Of a stretch of DNA of 64,000 bases, positions 16,122 through 25,374 are shown piece after piece. The notes under the pieces are model-generated. The model was not told the DNA's origin. It worked only from the letters and a program-made list of their open reading frames with translations, and made no database searches. The DNA comes from Acrocarpospora catenulata. GTDB taxonomy: Bacteria; Actinomycetota; Actinomycetes; Streptosporangiales; Streptosporangiaceae. Position 1 is the stretch's first letter; each line of letters starts with the position of its first letter. The stretch covers positions 1 through 64,000 of the forward strand of contig NZ_JAHCST010000024.1 in assembly GCF_018476525.1 (NCBI RefSeq). Reading direction: 5' to 3'. Made by a program: the position numbers and the translations under genes.

Positions 16122-16673
16122 TCAACCGGGCAGGATGCCCGCGAGGATTTCCGTGAACGCCTTGTGGAGGTCGTCTCTGGTGGGGGTTTGGCCTGCGCCT
16201 GCGGTGGCGTCGAAGAGTAGGCCCTCGGCGTAGGCCACTAGTTGGTGGCCGTGGCGTACCGGGTCGGGGGAGCCGGCGGCGGTGAGGAGGGTGATGGCGG
16301 TGGTGCGGAAGCGGTGGCCGAGGGCGTCGTAGAGCTTGCGGAGTTCGGGGCGGCGGGTGGCTTCCAGGGCCAGTTCGTAGCGGGCGATGGTGTGGGCGCG
16401 GTCGATGGTGATGGCGTGGTGCAGGGCGTCGGCCATGGAGTCCACGAAGTCGGGGCCGGGGGTGGTGCGCTGGAAGTTGGCTTCCTCCAGGTCGGCCAGA
16501 CGGGCCAGGGTGAGTTCCAGCAGGGCCGCCCGGGTGCGGGCGTGGTTGGAGGTGGATCCGGTGGGGAGCCCGGCCGCCTCGTCCACCGCGCGGTGGGTCA
16601 GGCCCCGCATGCCCCGTTCGGCCAGGATCGCGATGGCCGTGTCCCCGATGAGCGCCGCCCGCTGACTCGTCAT
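16122..16673 (-). CDS. TetR family transcriptional regulator (183 aa)
   Basis: N-terminal helix-turn-helix (DTAIAILAERGMRGLTHRAV, GLPTGSTSNHARTRAALLEL) and a helical effector domain. The ATG at 16673 is selected because the canonical N-terminus starts there and the region upstream holds two palindromic operators. It is divergent from an FAD monooxygenase gene with only 59 bp between starts, the usual arrangement for a repressor of a drug- or aromatic-modifying monooxygenase. Confidence 0.9.
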   Translation of the reverse strand: MTSQRAALIGDTAIAILAERGMRGLTHRAVDEAAGLPTGSTSNHARTRAALLELTLARLADLEEANFQRTTPGPDFVDSMADALHHAITIDRAHTIARYELALEATRRPELRKLYDALGHRFRTTAITLLTAAGSPDPVRHGHQLVAYAEGLLFDATAGAGQTPTRDDLHKAFTEILAGILPG

Positions 16674-16682
16674 TCCGCTGAT

Positions 16683-16719
16683 ACTACACGTGTAGTACAG
16701 TGGCACTACAGATGTAGTG
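16683..16719. promoter_or_regulatory. Tandem TetR operators between tetR and the monooxygenase gene
   Basis: ACTACACGTGTAGT (16683-16696) is a perfect 14-bp palindrome. CACTACAGATGTAGTG (16704-16719) has perfect 7-bp arms. Both share the half-site CTACA and lie about 21 bp apart, two helical turns. They fill the divergent promoter and can repress both genes. Confidence 0.8.
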
Positions 16720-16732
16720 AGAGGGGCGGGCC

Positions 16733-17851
16733 ATGGCACACGTGGTCGTGATCGGGGCGGGTATCGGCGGGCTGACCGCCAGCGCGGCGTTCCAGCGCAA
16801 GGGCTGGCAGGTGACGGTGGTGGAACGGGCGCCGTCGATCGAACCGGTGGGGTCGGGGCTGGCGATGGGGCCCAACGCGCTGCGCGCGCTCGACACGATC
16901 GAGGTGGGCGACGGCGTGCGGAAGCTGGCCGCCATGCAGGGCGAGGCCGGGATCAGGAAGGCCGACGGCCGCTGGCTCTCCCGGACCAGCGCCGAGCACG
17001 CGACCGCCCGCTACGGTGACCCGACCGTGCTGCTCCTCCGCTCGGCCCTGGTGGAACTGCTGGCCGCCCGGCTGACCGAGGGCACCATCCAGCTCAACAC
17101 CACGGTCGAGTCAGTGGCACCCGGCACCGCCACGGTGCGGACCAGCCGGGGAGAGCTCGCCGCTGATCTGGTGGTGGCGGCGGACGGCATCAACTCGCGG
17201 GTCAGGGCACAGCTGTTTCCCGATCATCCGGGGCCGGTGTACGCGGGGGTTACGAGCTGGCGGCTGATCGCGTCCGGTAGTGGGGTCACCGCGTCGGAGT
17301 CCTGGGGCGGGCCGGGGCAGGTCTTCGGTGTCATGCCGCTGGTGGACGATCAGGTCTACTGTTACGCGACCGCCGTGGTCCCGCCGGGCGGAAGCGCGCC
17401 GGACGAGCTGGCTGAGCTGGCCAAGCGGTTCGGGGACTGGCATGACCCGATTCCCGAGTTGCTGGCCCGGGCGGATCCAGCGCGGGTGTTACGGCACGAC
17501 ATCCACTCGCTGGAGACGCCGCTGCCCGCCTTCCACCAGGGCAACGTGGCGCTGCTGGGCGACGCCGCGCACGCGATGACGCCCAATCTCGGCCAGGGCG
17601 CGTGCCAGGCGATCGAGGACGCGGTCACCCTCGCCCACCTGGCCGACGACCTTCCGGCGTACTCGGCGGCCCGGCTGGCCAGGACCACCGCGATCGTGCG
17701 GCGGTCCCGGACGATCTGCCGCCTCACCTCGTGGCGGAACCCGGTCGCGGTGGCCGCCAGGAACGGCATGATCTCGCTGGCCGGGCGGCTCGGCCCGACG
17801 GCGGCGCTGCGCCAGATGGACCCGGTCTTCGGCTGGGAACCGCCGCGCTGA
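16733..17851 (+). CDS. FAD-dependent monooxygenase, PHBH family (372 aa)
   Basis: Class A flavoprotein hydroxylase. The FAD Rossmann motif GAGIGG is at residues 8-13, the DG motif is in VVAADGINSRVRAQLF, and the GD motif is LLGDAAHAMTPNLGQGACQAIED. These are the three signatures of NAD(P)H-dependent monooxygenases that hydroxylate aromatic compounds or inactivate drugs such as tetracycline or rifamycin. The substrate is unknown. The divergent TetR gene and tandem operators suggest induction by that substrate. Confidence 0.92.
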   Translation: MAHVVVIGAGIGGLTASAAFQRKGWQVTVVERAPSIEPVGSGLAMGPNALRALDTIEVGDGVRKLAAMQGEAGIRKADGRWLSRTSAEHATARYGDPTVLLLRSALVELLAARLTEGTIQLNTTVESVAPGTATVRTSRGELAADLVVAADGINSRVRAQLFPDHPGPVYAGVTSWRLIASGSGVTASESWGGPGQVFGVMPLVDDQVYCYATAVVPPGGSAPDELAELAKRFGDWHDPIPELLARADPARVLRHDIHSLETPLPAFHQGNVALLGDAAHAMTPNLGQGACQAIEDAVTLAHLADDLPAYSAARLARTTAIVRRSRTICRLTSWRNPVAVAARNGMISLAGRLGPTAALRQMDPVFGWEPPR

Positions 17852-17852
17852 G

Positions 17853-18716
17853 CTAGACGGCGGCCGGTTCGGGGGCGGGGGTCGCGGCCTTGGTGTGATC
17901 CGGTGTCAGGCGGCTCAGGGTGATGGTGCCGGCGATCAGTACGGCGGCGGCGAGCGCGGCGGGAATCAGGTGCCCCGCCCCGGTGGGCACCGGCTCGCCG
18001 AGCAGCAGCACCCCGGCCAGCACCGAGGTGACCGGATCCACCACCTGCACCCCGGCGTACGCGATCCCGAAATACCCCACCGCGTACGACTTCTGCAGCA
18101 GCACCACGGCGCAGATCAGCAGCACGGGGATAGCCGCCGTGAACCAGTGCAGCAGCTTGGCGAAGTCGCCCCCGAGGCCGCCGCCCACCACCCGGACGAA
18201 AGTGGACACGGTGGCCGTGACCGAGCCGGCCCCGAGCGCCATGGCCAGCGCCTTGGCGGGGCCGCGCAGCACCCGGGCCACCCCGAAGCAGATCGCGGTG
18301 AACGTGAAGACCACGACGATCAGCCCGATCGCCTCGGGCGTGGTCAGCACCGGCTTCACGTTGTGGGTGGGCACCAGCAGCATCAGGCCGAGCAGCCCGG
18401 CCGCCACCGCGATCGAGCCGGTGATCTCGGCCCGGTGCGGGCGGCGGCCGTGCAGCCAGGCGGCCAGCACCACCGCGAAGACCAGCGTGGCCACGCTGAC
18501 CGGCTGGATCACGATGAGCGGCGCGAGGCTGAGGGCCAGCGCGTGCAGGCTGGCCCCGGTGAAGCCGATGATGCCGCCCACCCACCAGCGCGGGCGGCGG
18601 ACCAGGCGCAGGGTGGCCCCCAGGGCGGCCGCCTCACGTTGCTGGATGGCGGCGCCGAACGCGTATCCGAACGCCCCGACCAGGGCGATGGAGATTCCCA
18701 GCCAGGTCATGGGCAC
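17853..18716 (-). CDS. DMT/EamA superfamily transporter (about 287 aa)
   Basis: Nine to ten hydrophobic segments make up nearly the whole protein (LGISIALVGAFGYAFGAAIQ, SVATLVFAVVLAAWL, AIPVLLICAVVLLQ, AALAAAVLIAGTITL). QQREAA after the first helix and VVDPVTSVLAGVLLLGEPVP near the end match the drug/metabolite transporter fold, with some likeness to NIPA-type magnesium transporters. The start is either the GTG at 18716 or the ATG at 18710, and no ribosome-binding site decides. It converges with the monooxygenase gene, 1 bp apart. Confidence 0.85.
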   Translation of the reverse strand: MPMTWLGISIALVGAFGYAFGAAIQQREAAALGATLRLVRRPRWWVGGIIGFTGASLHALALSLAPLIVIQPVSVATLVFAVVLAAWLHGRRPHRAEITGSIAVAAGLLGLMLLVPTHNVKPVLTTPEAIGLIVVVFTFTAICFGVARVLRGPAKALAMALGAGSVTATVSTFVRVVGGGLGGDFAKLLHWFTAAIPVLLICAVVLLQKSYAVGYFGIAYAGVQVVDPVTSVLAGVLLLGEPVPTGAGHLIPAALAAAVLIAGTITLSRLTPDHTKAATPAPEPAAV

Positions 18717-18788
18717 CGGCCGGGGGTGCGGATGTCGAGGGTCACCCGTTTAGCTTAGGGTCCAGATTTCCGTGCCGTTACCCGGGTT

Positions 18789-19151
18789 TTACTCTTCGCG
18801 CGGCGGACAGACGTCGAACAGGTGGCCCTCGGGGTCGGCGAGGGTGACGTAGCCGTCCCCGGGCTGGAACTCGGGCTTGGTGGCGCCGAGCTCCAGGTAT
18901 TCAGCGACCGCCTTCGCCACGTCGGGCACCCGGAAGTCCAGGTGCATCTGCTTGTCGGGGCCCGGCCAGGAGGACGGTTTGCGGTCGGGGACGCGCTGGA
19001 AGAAGAACATGGTCGTGCCGTCGCCGATGCCCGCGTACTCGTCCTCGGCGTACTGGACCTCGAACCCGGTGATCTTGGAATAGAACTCGGCGAGCCGCCG
19101 GGGCTCGGCGCAGTCAAGGGTCACGGCGATGAGAGTGGCTTTCGTCGTCAT
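18789..19151 (-). CDS. VOC (glyoxalase-fold) family protein (120 aa)
   Basis: Two beta-alpha-beta-beta-beta modules: IAVTLDCAEPRRLAEFYSKI...MFFFQRVPD, and MHLDFRVPDVAKAVAEYLELGA...GYVTLADPEGHLFDVCPP. The second His (MHLDF) and the Glu in DPEGH are at metal-ligand positions of the vicinal-oxygen-chelate superfamily. The reaction is unknown; candidates are a dioxygenase, a glyoxalase or a resistance-type binding protein. The ATG at 19151 is chosen at the conserved N-terminus. Confidence 0.88.
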   Translation of the reverse strand: MTTKATLIAVTLDCAEPRRLAEFYSKITGFEVQYAEDEYAGIGDGTTMFFFQRVPDRKPSSWPGPDKQMHLDFRVPDVAKAVAEYLELGATKPEFQPGDGYVTLADPEGHLFDVCPPREE

Positions 19152-19177
19152 GCGGGAGAGTCTGCCGGGCATACCTG

Positions 19178-20758
19178 TCAGATCGTGTCAGCTATCACGG
19201 CCTCGGCGGCGTTCTTTCCGTTCAGCGCGATCACGCTGCCGCCCGGGTGGGTGGCGGCGCCGCAGAGGTAGACGCCGGGGATCGGGGTGCGCGGGGTGAG
19301 CCGGTTCTCCCACATCTGGTCCGGGCGCACCTCGCCCTGGAAGATGTGGCCGCCGGTCAGCCCCACCCGCGCCTCGATGTCGGGCGGGCCGAGCACCTCG
19401 TAACTGTTCAGGCAGTCCTCGAAGTCGGGGGCGTACCGGCCGATCAGGTCGATGAACTGGCGGGCCACCTCGTCGCGCCGGATGTCCCAGTCCATCCCGT
19501 ACGGCGCGTACTGCCCGAAGACGCTCATCAGGTGCTTGCCCTCGGGAGCGGGGGTCGGGTCGTGCCCGGTCTGCACGTAGATCTCGCCGAAGCCGACCGC
19601 GGGCTCCCCCGCCGCGCACCGTTCGAAGGCGCGCTGGGCCTCGTCCAGGGTGCTGATCGCGTTGACCACGCCGCGCGCCATGAAGGTTTCACCGGGCGCG
19701 GCGGTCCAGGACGGCAGGCGGTCCAGGGCGGCGTTGAACTTCACCACCGGGCTGCGGATGTCCCAGTCGTCGATGCGGCGCCGGTAGTCCTCGGGCGCCT
19801 CGGGGACCATGGTCATCAGGCGTTTGGGGTCGGCGTTGCTGACCACCACGGCGGCGGGGATGAAGGTGCCGTCGTCCAGCCGGACGCCCTCCCCTGGCAG
19901 CACCTCGGCGACCGGGACACCGGCCGCGAGCACCGCGCCCGCCTCCCGCGCGGCGTCGGCGATGGCGAAGCTGATCATGCCCATGCCGCCCTTGACGTAG
20001 CCCCAGACCGCGCCCTGGCCCTCCACCTCACCGATGAAGTGCATGAGCTTGACCGCGGCGGTGCCGGGGTCCCGCGGGCCCGCCCAGGTGCCGATGATGC
20101 CCTGGCCGTAGAGGGCGTCCCTGAGGCGGGGGTCGGAGACGTACTCGTCCAGGACCTCGGCGATGGAGGCGCGGAACAGCACGTCGATCATGAACGGGTC
20201 GCCGCCCAGGAGTTCCTCCAGCTCGGCGCGGCTCGGGGAGGCGCCGGCCCAGGCGTCCCTGGGGCCCTTCCTGAGCTTGATCCGCATCTGGTCGAACATC
20301 TCCTCGTACGCGAAGTACCCGGCGATGTCCTTGGGCGAGACGCCCAGCTCGCGCAGGCCCGCCTCGGTGCGGTCGGGGTCCAGCCACTGGGCGAAGGCGG
20401 TGCCGTCCTCGAACGGGACCCAGAGCTGCGGGTCGGCCAGGTAGACCTCCAGGCCGCGGCGGTGCAGGTCCAACTCGCGGATGACGGTCTCGTCCAGCAG
20501 GCCGATCACGTACGCGCAGGGGCTGATCACGTACCGGTCGTCGGGGAACGGGCGTTCCAGGGTGCAGGCGCCGCCCAGGCGCTCCCTGGCCTCCAGGACC
20601 AGCACCGACTTTCCGGCCCTGGCCAGGTAGGCGGCGCAGGTCAGGCCGTTGTGCCCGCCGCCCACCACGATCACGTCCCAGCGGCGTGCCGCCAGCGCGG
20701 ACACCGGTTCGGGCAGGCCCACCCGGCCCAGCCGTGCGGCAATATCGTTCATCTCCAT
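19178..20758 (-). CDS. FAD-dependent oxidoreductase, phytoene-desaturase/PYROXD2-like (526 aa)
   Basis: Large flavoprotein with the dinucleotide-binding motif VIVVGGGHNGLTCAAYLARAG at about residues 28-48 and GGACTLERPF after it. The C-terminal FAD motif is PGVYLCGAATHPGGSVIALNGKNAAEAV. This layout matches the carotenoid-desaturase superfamily branch that includes mammalian PYROXD2. No crtB, crtE or other carotenoid gene is nearby, so carotenoid synthesis is unlikely and the substrate is unknown. A dyad lies just upstream of its start. Confidence 0.9.
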   Translation of the reverse strand: MEMNDIAARLGRVGLPEPVSALAARRWDVIVVGGGHNGLTCAAYLARAGKSVLVLEARERLGGACTLERPFPDDRYVISPCAYVIGLLDETVIRELDLHRRGLEVYLADPQLWVPFEDGTAFAQWLDPDRTEAGLRELGVSPKDIAGYFAYEEMFDQMRIKLRKGPRDAWAGASPSRAELEELLGGDPFMIDVLFRASIAEVLDEYVSDPRLRDALYGQGIIGTWAGPRDPGTAAVKLMHFIGEVEGQGAVWGYVKGGMGMISFAIADAAREAGAVLAAGVPVAEVLPGEGVRLDDGTFIPAAVVVSNADPKRLMTMVPEAPEDYRRRIDDWDIRSPVVKFNAALDRLPSWTAAPGETFMARGVVNAISTLDEAQRAFERCAAGEPAVGFGEIYVQTGHDPTPAPEGKHLMSVFGQYAPYGMDWDIRRDEVARQFIDLIGRYAPDFEDCLNSYEVLGPPDIEARVGLTGGHIFQGEVRPDQMWENRLTPRTPIPGVYLCGAATHPGGSVIALNGKNAAEAVIADTI

Positions 20759-20762
20759 AGAC

Positions 20763-20780
20763 TGACTGGATAATCAGTCA
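20763..20780. promoter_or_regulatory. Inverted repeat TGACTG-N6-CAGTCA upstream of the FAD oxidoreductase
   Basis: Perfect 6-bp arms with a 6-bp centre lie 5 bp upstream of the minus-strand start at 20758 and 46 bp before the secA2 start. It looks like a TetR-class operator, although no regulator gene is adjacent. Confidence 0.5.
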
Positions 20781-20825
20781 AAACGCAAGGGTCCTGGTAC
20801 GGCTAGCATCGGATCTTCCGGGCTT

Positions 20826-23138
20826 ATGTCTGGAACCGATCTACTCGTGCGGCTCGTTGGAGCGGGCGTGGCCTCTCTACCTCAATTGATCAGGCGTTTC
20901 CTGGAGAAGCCGGGAAGCGTGGACCTGGCGCCCTTCGCGCGCACGGCCGCCGAGGCCGCCGCCCACGAGGCGCGGATGAAGGAGCTCACCCTTGAGGAGC
21001 TCCGCGCGGTGGCGACCGAAAGCGGGCGCGCCGCGTTCACGGCCGAGTTCTGCGCGGCGGTGCGCGAGGTCGCCCGCCGCACCATCGGCGAGCGGCCCTA
21101 CGACGTGCAGCTGACCGGCACCCTCGCCATGCTGGCCGGGCATGTGGCGGAGATGGGCACCGGCGAGGGCAAGACGCTGGCCGGGGCGCTGGCCGCCGCC
21201 GGGTTCGCGCTCCGCGGCGACCAGGTGCACGCCATCTCGGTCAACGACTACCTGGCCCGGCGGGACGCCGAGTGGATGGAACCCTTCTACACGGCGATGG
21301 GCCTGTCGGTCGGCTGGATCGCCGAGAGCTCCACGCCCGAGGAGCGCAGGGCCGCCTACGCCAGGGACATCACCTACGCGGCGGTCAGCGAGATCGGCTT
21401 CGATCTGCTCAGGGACCGGCTCCGCACCGACCCTGCCGACCTGGTGCAGCCGGTGCCCAATGTGGCGCTGGTGGACGAGGCCGACTCCGTGCTGGTGGAC
21501 GAGGCCCGGGTGCCGCTGGTGCTGGCCGGGGCCGCCGACCCGGGTGGCACCGTGCCGGAGATCACCGCGCTGGTCCGGCGGCTCTCCCGCGGCTACCACT
21601 ACGAGATCGACGACGAGGGCCGGGCCGTCCATCTCACCGCCAAGGGCACCGACACGGTGGAGAAGGCCCTGGGCATCTCGCTGTACGACCACGCGGCCAC
21701 GGTCACCGAGGTCAACCTGGCCCTGCACGCCCACGCCCTGCTCACCCGGGACGTGGACTACATCGTCAGGGAGGGCAGGGTGCACCTGATCAACCCCTCC
21801 CGGGGCCGGGTCGCCCAGCTCCAGCGCTGGCCGGACGGGCTCCAGGCGGCCGTGGAGGCCAAGGAGAAGCTGGCCCCCACCGAGACCGGCGAGATCCTCG
21901 ACTCCATCACCATCCAGGGCCTGCTCACCCGCTACCCCAAGATCTGCGGCATGACCGGCACGGCGGTGGCCGTGGGCGAGAACCTCCGCGAGTTCTACAC
22001 CCTCAAGGTCGCCGTCATCCCGCCGAACAAGCCGTGCGTACGGGAGGACGAGCCCGACCGCGTCTACGCCACCACGATCGACAAGGAGATCGCGCTGGTG
22101 GACGAGATCGCGGCGCAGCACGCCACCGGCCGCCCGATCCTGATCGGCACCCTGGACGTGGCCGAGTCGGAGGAGCTCGACGCCCACCTGCGCGAGCGCG
22201 GCCTGAACCCGGTGGTGCTCAACGCCAAGAACGACGCCGAGGAGGCGGCCATCATCGCCAAGGCCGGCGAGCGCGGCGCCATCACGGTCTCCACCCAGAT
22301 GGCCGGGCGGGGCACCGACATCCGCCTCGGCGCCGACGGCGTGGCCGAACTCGGCGGGCTCTACGTGATCGGCACCGCCCGGCACACCAGCAGCCGCCTG
22401 GACAACCAGCTCCGCGGCCGGGCCGGGCGGCAGGGCGACCCCGGCGGCTCGGTCTTCTTCGTCAGCGGGGAGGACGAACTGCTCACCGCGTACGCACCGG
22501 AGGAGTCGCTGCCCGCCCCCGACAAGGACCGCCGGATCCGCGACCGGCACGCCGCCTACCTGACCGGCCACGCCCAGCGGGTGGCCGAGGGCGTGCAGAC
22601 CGAGATCCACCGCAACACCTGGCGCTACACGCGGGTCCTGGAGGAGCAGCGCGGCCGCCTGCTGGAGCACCGCGACAAGATCCTGTACGGCGAGGCCGGC
22701 GCCGAGGCGCTGTCCGAGGCCCGCCCCGAGCGGTACGCCGAGCTGGCCGCCGCCACCTCCGAGGAGCAGGTCGCCGAGGTCGCCCGCCAGATCGTCCTGT
22801 TCCACCTGGACCAGTGCTGGACCGAGCACCTCGGCTTCCTGGCCGACCTCCGGGAGGGCATCCACCTGCGCGCGCTGGGCCGCCTCAACCCGATCGACGA
22901 GTTCAACCGCGAGGCCGTCCCCGCCTACCGCAAGCTCCTGGAAGAGATCGAACGCCGCTCCCTGGCGTCCTTCGACGCCTACGACCCGGACCGCCCCCTG
23001 GACGGCCAGGGCCTGAAACGGCCCAGCGCCACCTGGACCTACCTGGTCTCCGACAATCCCTTCGGCTCCGACTGGGACCGCATACTCAAGCGGGTCTCCA
23101 GCACGATGAAGCGGAACCGCCGTCGAAAAAAGGGCTGA
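20826..23138 (+). CDS. secA2: Accessory Sec system translocase SecA2 (770 aa)
   Basis: Preprotein translocase ATPase. Motor motifs are MGTGEGKT (Walker A, residues 110-117), VALVDEADSVLVDEAR (Walker B), MTGTAVA and TQMAGRGTDIRLG with QLRGRAGRQGDPG (motif VI). The preprotein cross-linking and helical scaffold regions are present. The C-terminal zinc-binding SecB tail of housekeeping SecA is missing; the protein ends in a basic stretch (KRNRRRKKG). Its 770 aa is typical of actinobacterial SecA2, which exports a small protein set. No accessory partner genes are nearby. Confidence 0.9.
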   Translation: MSGTDLLVRLVGAGVASLPQLIRRFLEKPGSVDLAPFARTAAEAAAHEARMKELTLEELRAVATESGRAAFTAEFCAAVREVARRTIGERPYDVQLTGTLAMLAGHVAEMGTGEGKTLAGALAAAGFALRGDQVHAISVNDYLARRDAEWMEPFYTAMGLSVGWIAESSTPEERRAAYARDITYAAVSEIGFDLLRDRLRTDPADLVQPVPNVALVDEADSVLVDEARVPLVLAGAADPGGTVPEITALVRRLSRGYHYEIDDEGRAVHLTAKGTDTVEKALGISLYDHAATVTEVNLALHAHALLTRDVDYIVREGRVHLINPSRGRVAQLQRWPDGLQAAVEAKEKLAPTETGEILDSITIQGLLTRYPKICGMTGTAVAVGENLREFYTLKVAVIPPNKPCVREDEPDRVYATTIDKEIALVDEIAAQHATGRPILIGTLDVAESEELDAHLRERGLNPVVLNAKNDAEEAAIIAKAGERGAITVSTQMAGRGTDIRLGADGVAELGGLYVIGTARHTSSRLDNQLRGRAGRQGDPGGSVFFVSGEDELLTAYAPEESLPAPDKDRRIRDRHAAYLTGHAQRVAEGVQTEIHRNTWRYTRVLEEQRGRLLEHRDKILYGEAGAEALSEARPERYAELAAATSEEQVAEVARQIVLFHLDQCWTEHLGFLADLREGIHLRALGRLNPIDEFNREAVPAYRKLLEEIERRSLASFDAYDPDRPLDGQGLKRPSATWTYLVSDNPFGSDWDRILKRVSSTMKRNRRRKKG

Positions 23139-23149
23139 CGTGCGGTTGG

Positions 23150-23893
23150 TCAGAGGAATGCGGTGGCGACAGGTACCGCACTGAACAAAGCCACCAGCGC
23201 CAAGGCGCAGGAATCGCGTCTGGTCCACCGGGAGCGCTGCCAGTGGCCTCGGGCGACGCCACGAGCTTCCCAGGCGAGCATCCCGCGCACCTCGATCGCG
23301 ACGGCGAGGTCGGTGGCGCTCCGCAGGGCGATGGTGAGGAAGACGACGCAGCGTCCGGCCAGTTCTCGTACCCGGCCGGCAACACCGGTACCGCCCAGCC
23401 CCCGTGACCGCCGTACGTGACCGATCTCGGTCCAGGTCTCGGTGAGCAGTGCGGTGCGCTGGAGCGCCATGACGATCGTCAGCACGGGGCGGGGCGGGAG
23501 TCGCAGTTGCTGGATCAACGCGTCGCCGAGCTCGAAGGGGCGCACGTGTGCCGAAAGGAGGAGACCCGGCATCGCCACGCAGAAGACCCTGGCGGCGGCG
23601 ACCGCTGAGGCAACCTCATCCTGGCCGCCGAAGTACCAGTTGTTCCAGAAGATCGTGAGGATCAGGTAGCCGGCCAGGACGAGTCGCGGCAGCATCGATC
23701 GCCGGGGGCTGCGGAGCAGCGGGAGCAGGGCGAGGAGCAGGAGGACGCTCACCGTGGCCGAGGCGGGCGTCGTTATCGCGAGGCTCGTGAGGGCGGGCAG
23801 CAGGATCCCCACGACGAGGACGAGCGGGTTGACCTGGCCGAGGGGTGGCCGGTGGCGCTCCGCGGTGCCCTGGAAGTCGAAGCCTGCGGTCAT
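23150..23893 (-). CDS. ECF transporter T component, YkoC-like (247 aa)
   Basis: Membrane coupling subunit. Hydrophobic segments in the N-terminal half (PLVLVVGILLPALTSLAI, ATVSVLLLLALLPLL) are followed by the cytoplasmic coupling helices that hold the ATPases (TEIGHVRRSRGL and the ARG-type motif IEVRGMLAWEARG). The start overlaps the stop of the ATPase gene (ATGA). The gene order S, fused ATPase, T is that of ykoEDC. Confidence 0.9.
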   Translation of the reverse strand: MTAGFDFQGTAERHRPPLGQVNPLVLVVGILLPALTSLAITTPASATVSVLLLLALLPLLRSPRRSMLPRLVLAGYLILTIFWNNWYFGGQDEVASAVAAARVFCVAMPGLLLSAHVRPFELGDALIQQLRLPPRPVLTIVMALQRTALLTETWTEIGHVRRSRGLGGTGVAGRVRELAGRCVVFLTIALRSATDLAVAIEVRGMLAWEARGVARGHWQRSRWTRRDSCALALVALFSAVPVATAFL

Positions 23894-25374
23894 GAGATGT
23901 CCTCCGGGGTGGTGCCGGCGGGTGCGAGCCGGGTGACGGCGTCGAGCTGCTCGACCAGGCGCCGATCATGCGTGGCCGCGAGCACCGCGCTGCCGCACGA
24001 GACGGCATGGCGTAGGGCACCGGCGACGGTGGCCCAGGATGCCCGGTCCTGGCCCACGGTCGGTTCGTCGAGTGCGAGGACCGGTGTCTCGGCGACCAGC
24101 GCGGCGGCGACCGCGAGACGGCGCTGCTCGCCACCGGAGAGGGTCTGCGGGTGGCGGCTGCCTGCGCTTCCGAGCCCGACCGAGTCCAGCAATGCCACCG
24201 CCCGTGCCTCGTCTCCGTCGCGCAGCCGGCCGATCAGCCTCCGGGTCTTGAGCAACTCGTCGATGACGGTCGATGCGATGAACCCTTGCGATGGAACCTG
24301 ACCGACGAGCGCGACCGTTTGTGCCAGGCGGCGGGAGTTCCAGCGGTGCGGTGGCCGGCGGGTCCCGGCCTGGACCCAGTCGGCCAGTCGTAGCGCCCCG
24401 GTCGTCGGCGGGTACCACCCCGCGACCAGCCTGAGCAGGGTGGACTTCCCGGAGCCGCTCGGCCCGATGAGCGCGTGGCCGCGCCCCAGTTCGAGCCGAA
24501 TGGAGACCTGAGGGAGGCGCAGGCTGTCACGGTCTCGATACGAGACCTCGTCCGCGACGAGGATCTCCTCGCCTGGGACAGCCCGTGGCCTGGGCGCCGC
24601 TGTCCAGTCGATCTCGGTTGTGGGTGGCGGGGGGAGACCGGGTAGCCAGAGCTCTTCCTGGCCGGCGAGAGCTGTGAGTACGCCTCCCGGTGTTCCGTCG
24701 TATCTGACGCGGCCGTGCTCGAGGACGACGACGCGGTCGACGTGGGGCCACCAGGTTTCGAGGTCGTGATCGGCCACGACGAGGCTTGCGCCGAGCGTGT
24801 CGACGAGGCTCAGCACGGCACTCTGTACCGCGCGGGCGGCGGCCGGGTCGAGCATCGAGAGCGGCTCGTCGAGCAGGAGTACCTCGGGAGACAGGCCGAG
24901 AAGGCCGGCGAGTGCGAGGCGTTGGCCCTGCCCGCCGGAGACATGCGTGGAGCGCCGGTCGAGCGGGAGCCCGCCGAGTCCGACCGATGCGAGGTTGCCT
25001 CGGACGAGTGCGTGGAGCGGGTCGCCGCTCAGTCCGATGTTCTCCGCGGCGAACGCGGCGTCGCGTGCGACGCTGCCGGCCACGACCTGATCGCGCGGAT
25101 TCTGCAGGAGGAGTCCCGCGCCGCCATGCCTCTCGGCCGGCGACTGGCCGCCGATCAGCACCTTCCCGCTGAGATCACCGGGCGCGTAGTTCTCCAGGGC
25201 CCCGGCGATGGCTCGCAGCAGAGTGGACTTGCCCGAGCCGCTGGCACCGGTGAGCAGCACGCGCTCACCCGGTTCGATGACGAGATCGACGGCGTCCAGG
25301 ACAGGCGACGCACCCCAAGGGGTCCACGTGAGGGAACGCACTCGGACCCCTTGGGGATGGAGCAGCGTGGTCAC
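23890..25374 (-). CDS. ECF transporter fused double ATPase, YkoD-like (494 aa)
   Basis: Two ABC cassettes in one chain. The first has Walker A GASGSGKST (43-51), signature VSGGQ (145-149) and Walker B LLLDEP. The second has Walker A GPSGSGKST (304-312), LSGGEQRR and LALDEPTVGQD. It powers uptake by the S/T membrane subunits. The GTG at 25374 overlaps the S-component stop (GTGA), and its own stop overlaps the T-component start, so the three subunits are translationally coupled. Confidence 0.92.
   Translation of the reverse strand: MTTLLHPQGVRVRSLTWTPWGASPVLDAVDLVIEPGERVLLTGASGSGKSTLLRAIAGALENYAPGDLSGKVLIGGQSPAERHGGAGLLLQNPRDQVVAGSVARDAAFAAENIGLSGDPLHALVRGNLASVGLGGLPLDRRSTHVSGGQGQRLALAGLLGLSPEVLLLDEPLSMLDPAAARAVQSAVLSLVDTLGASLVVADHDLETWWPHVDRVVVLEHGRVRYDGTPGGVLTALAGQEELWLPGLPPPPTTEIDWTAAPRPRAVPGEEILVADEVSYRDRDSLRLPQVSIRLELGRGHALIGPSGSGKSTLLRLVAGWYPPTTGALRLADWVQAGTRRPPHRWNSRRLAQTVALVGQVPSQGFIASTVIDELLKTRRLIGRLRDGDEARAVALLDSVGLGSAGSRHPQTLSGGEQRRLAVAAALVAETPVLALDEPTVGQDRASWATVAGALRHAVSCGSAVLAATHDRRLVEQLDAVTRLAPAGTTPEDIS

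Noticed and set aside
19178-20758. Carotenoid desaturase (CrtI)
   Set aside because: Motifs fit the superfamily, but no other carotenoid gene is near and the sequence is closer in layout to PYROXD2-type oxidoreductases.
20877-23228. 783-codon antisense frame opposite secA2
   Set aside because: Same antisense artefact; translation is rich in Val, Gly and Asp without recognisable domains.
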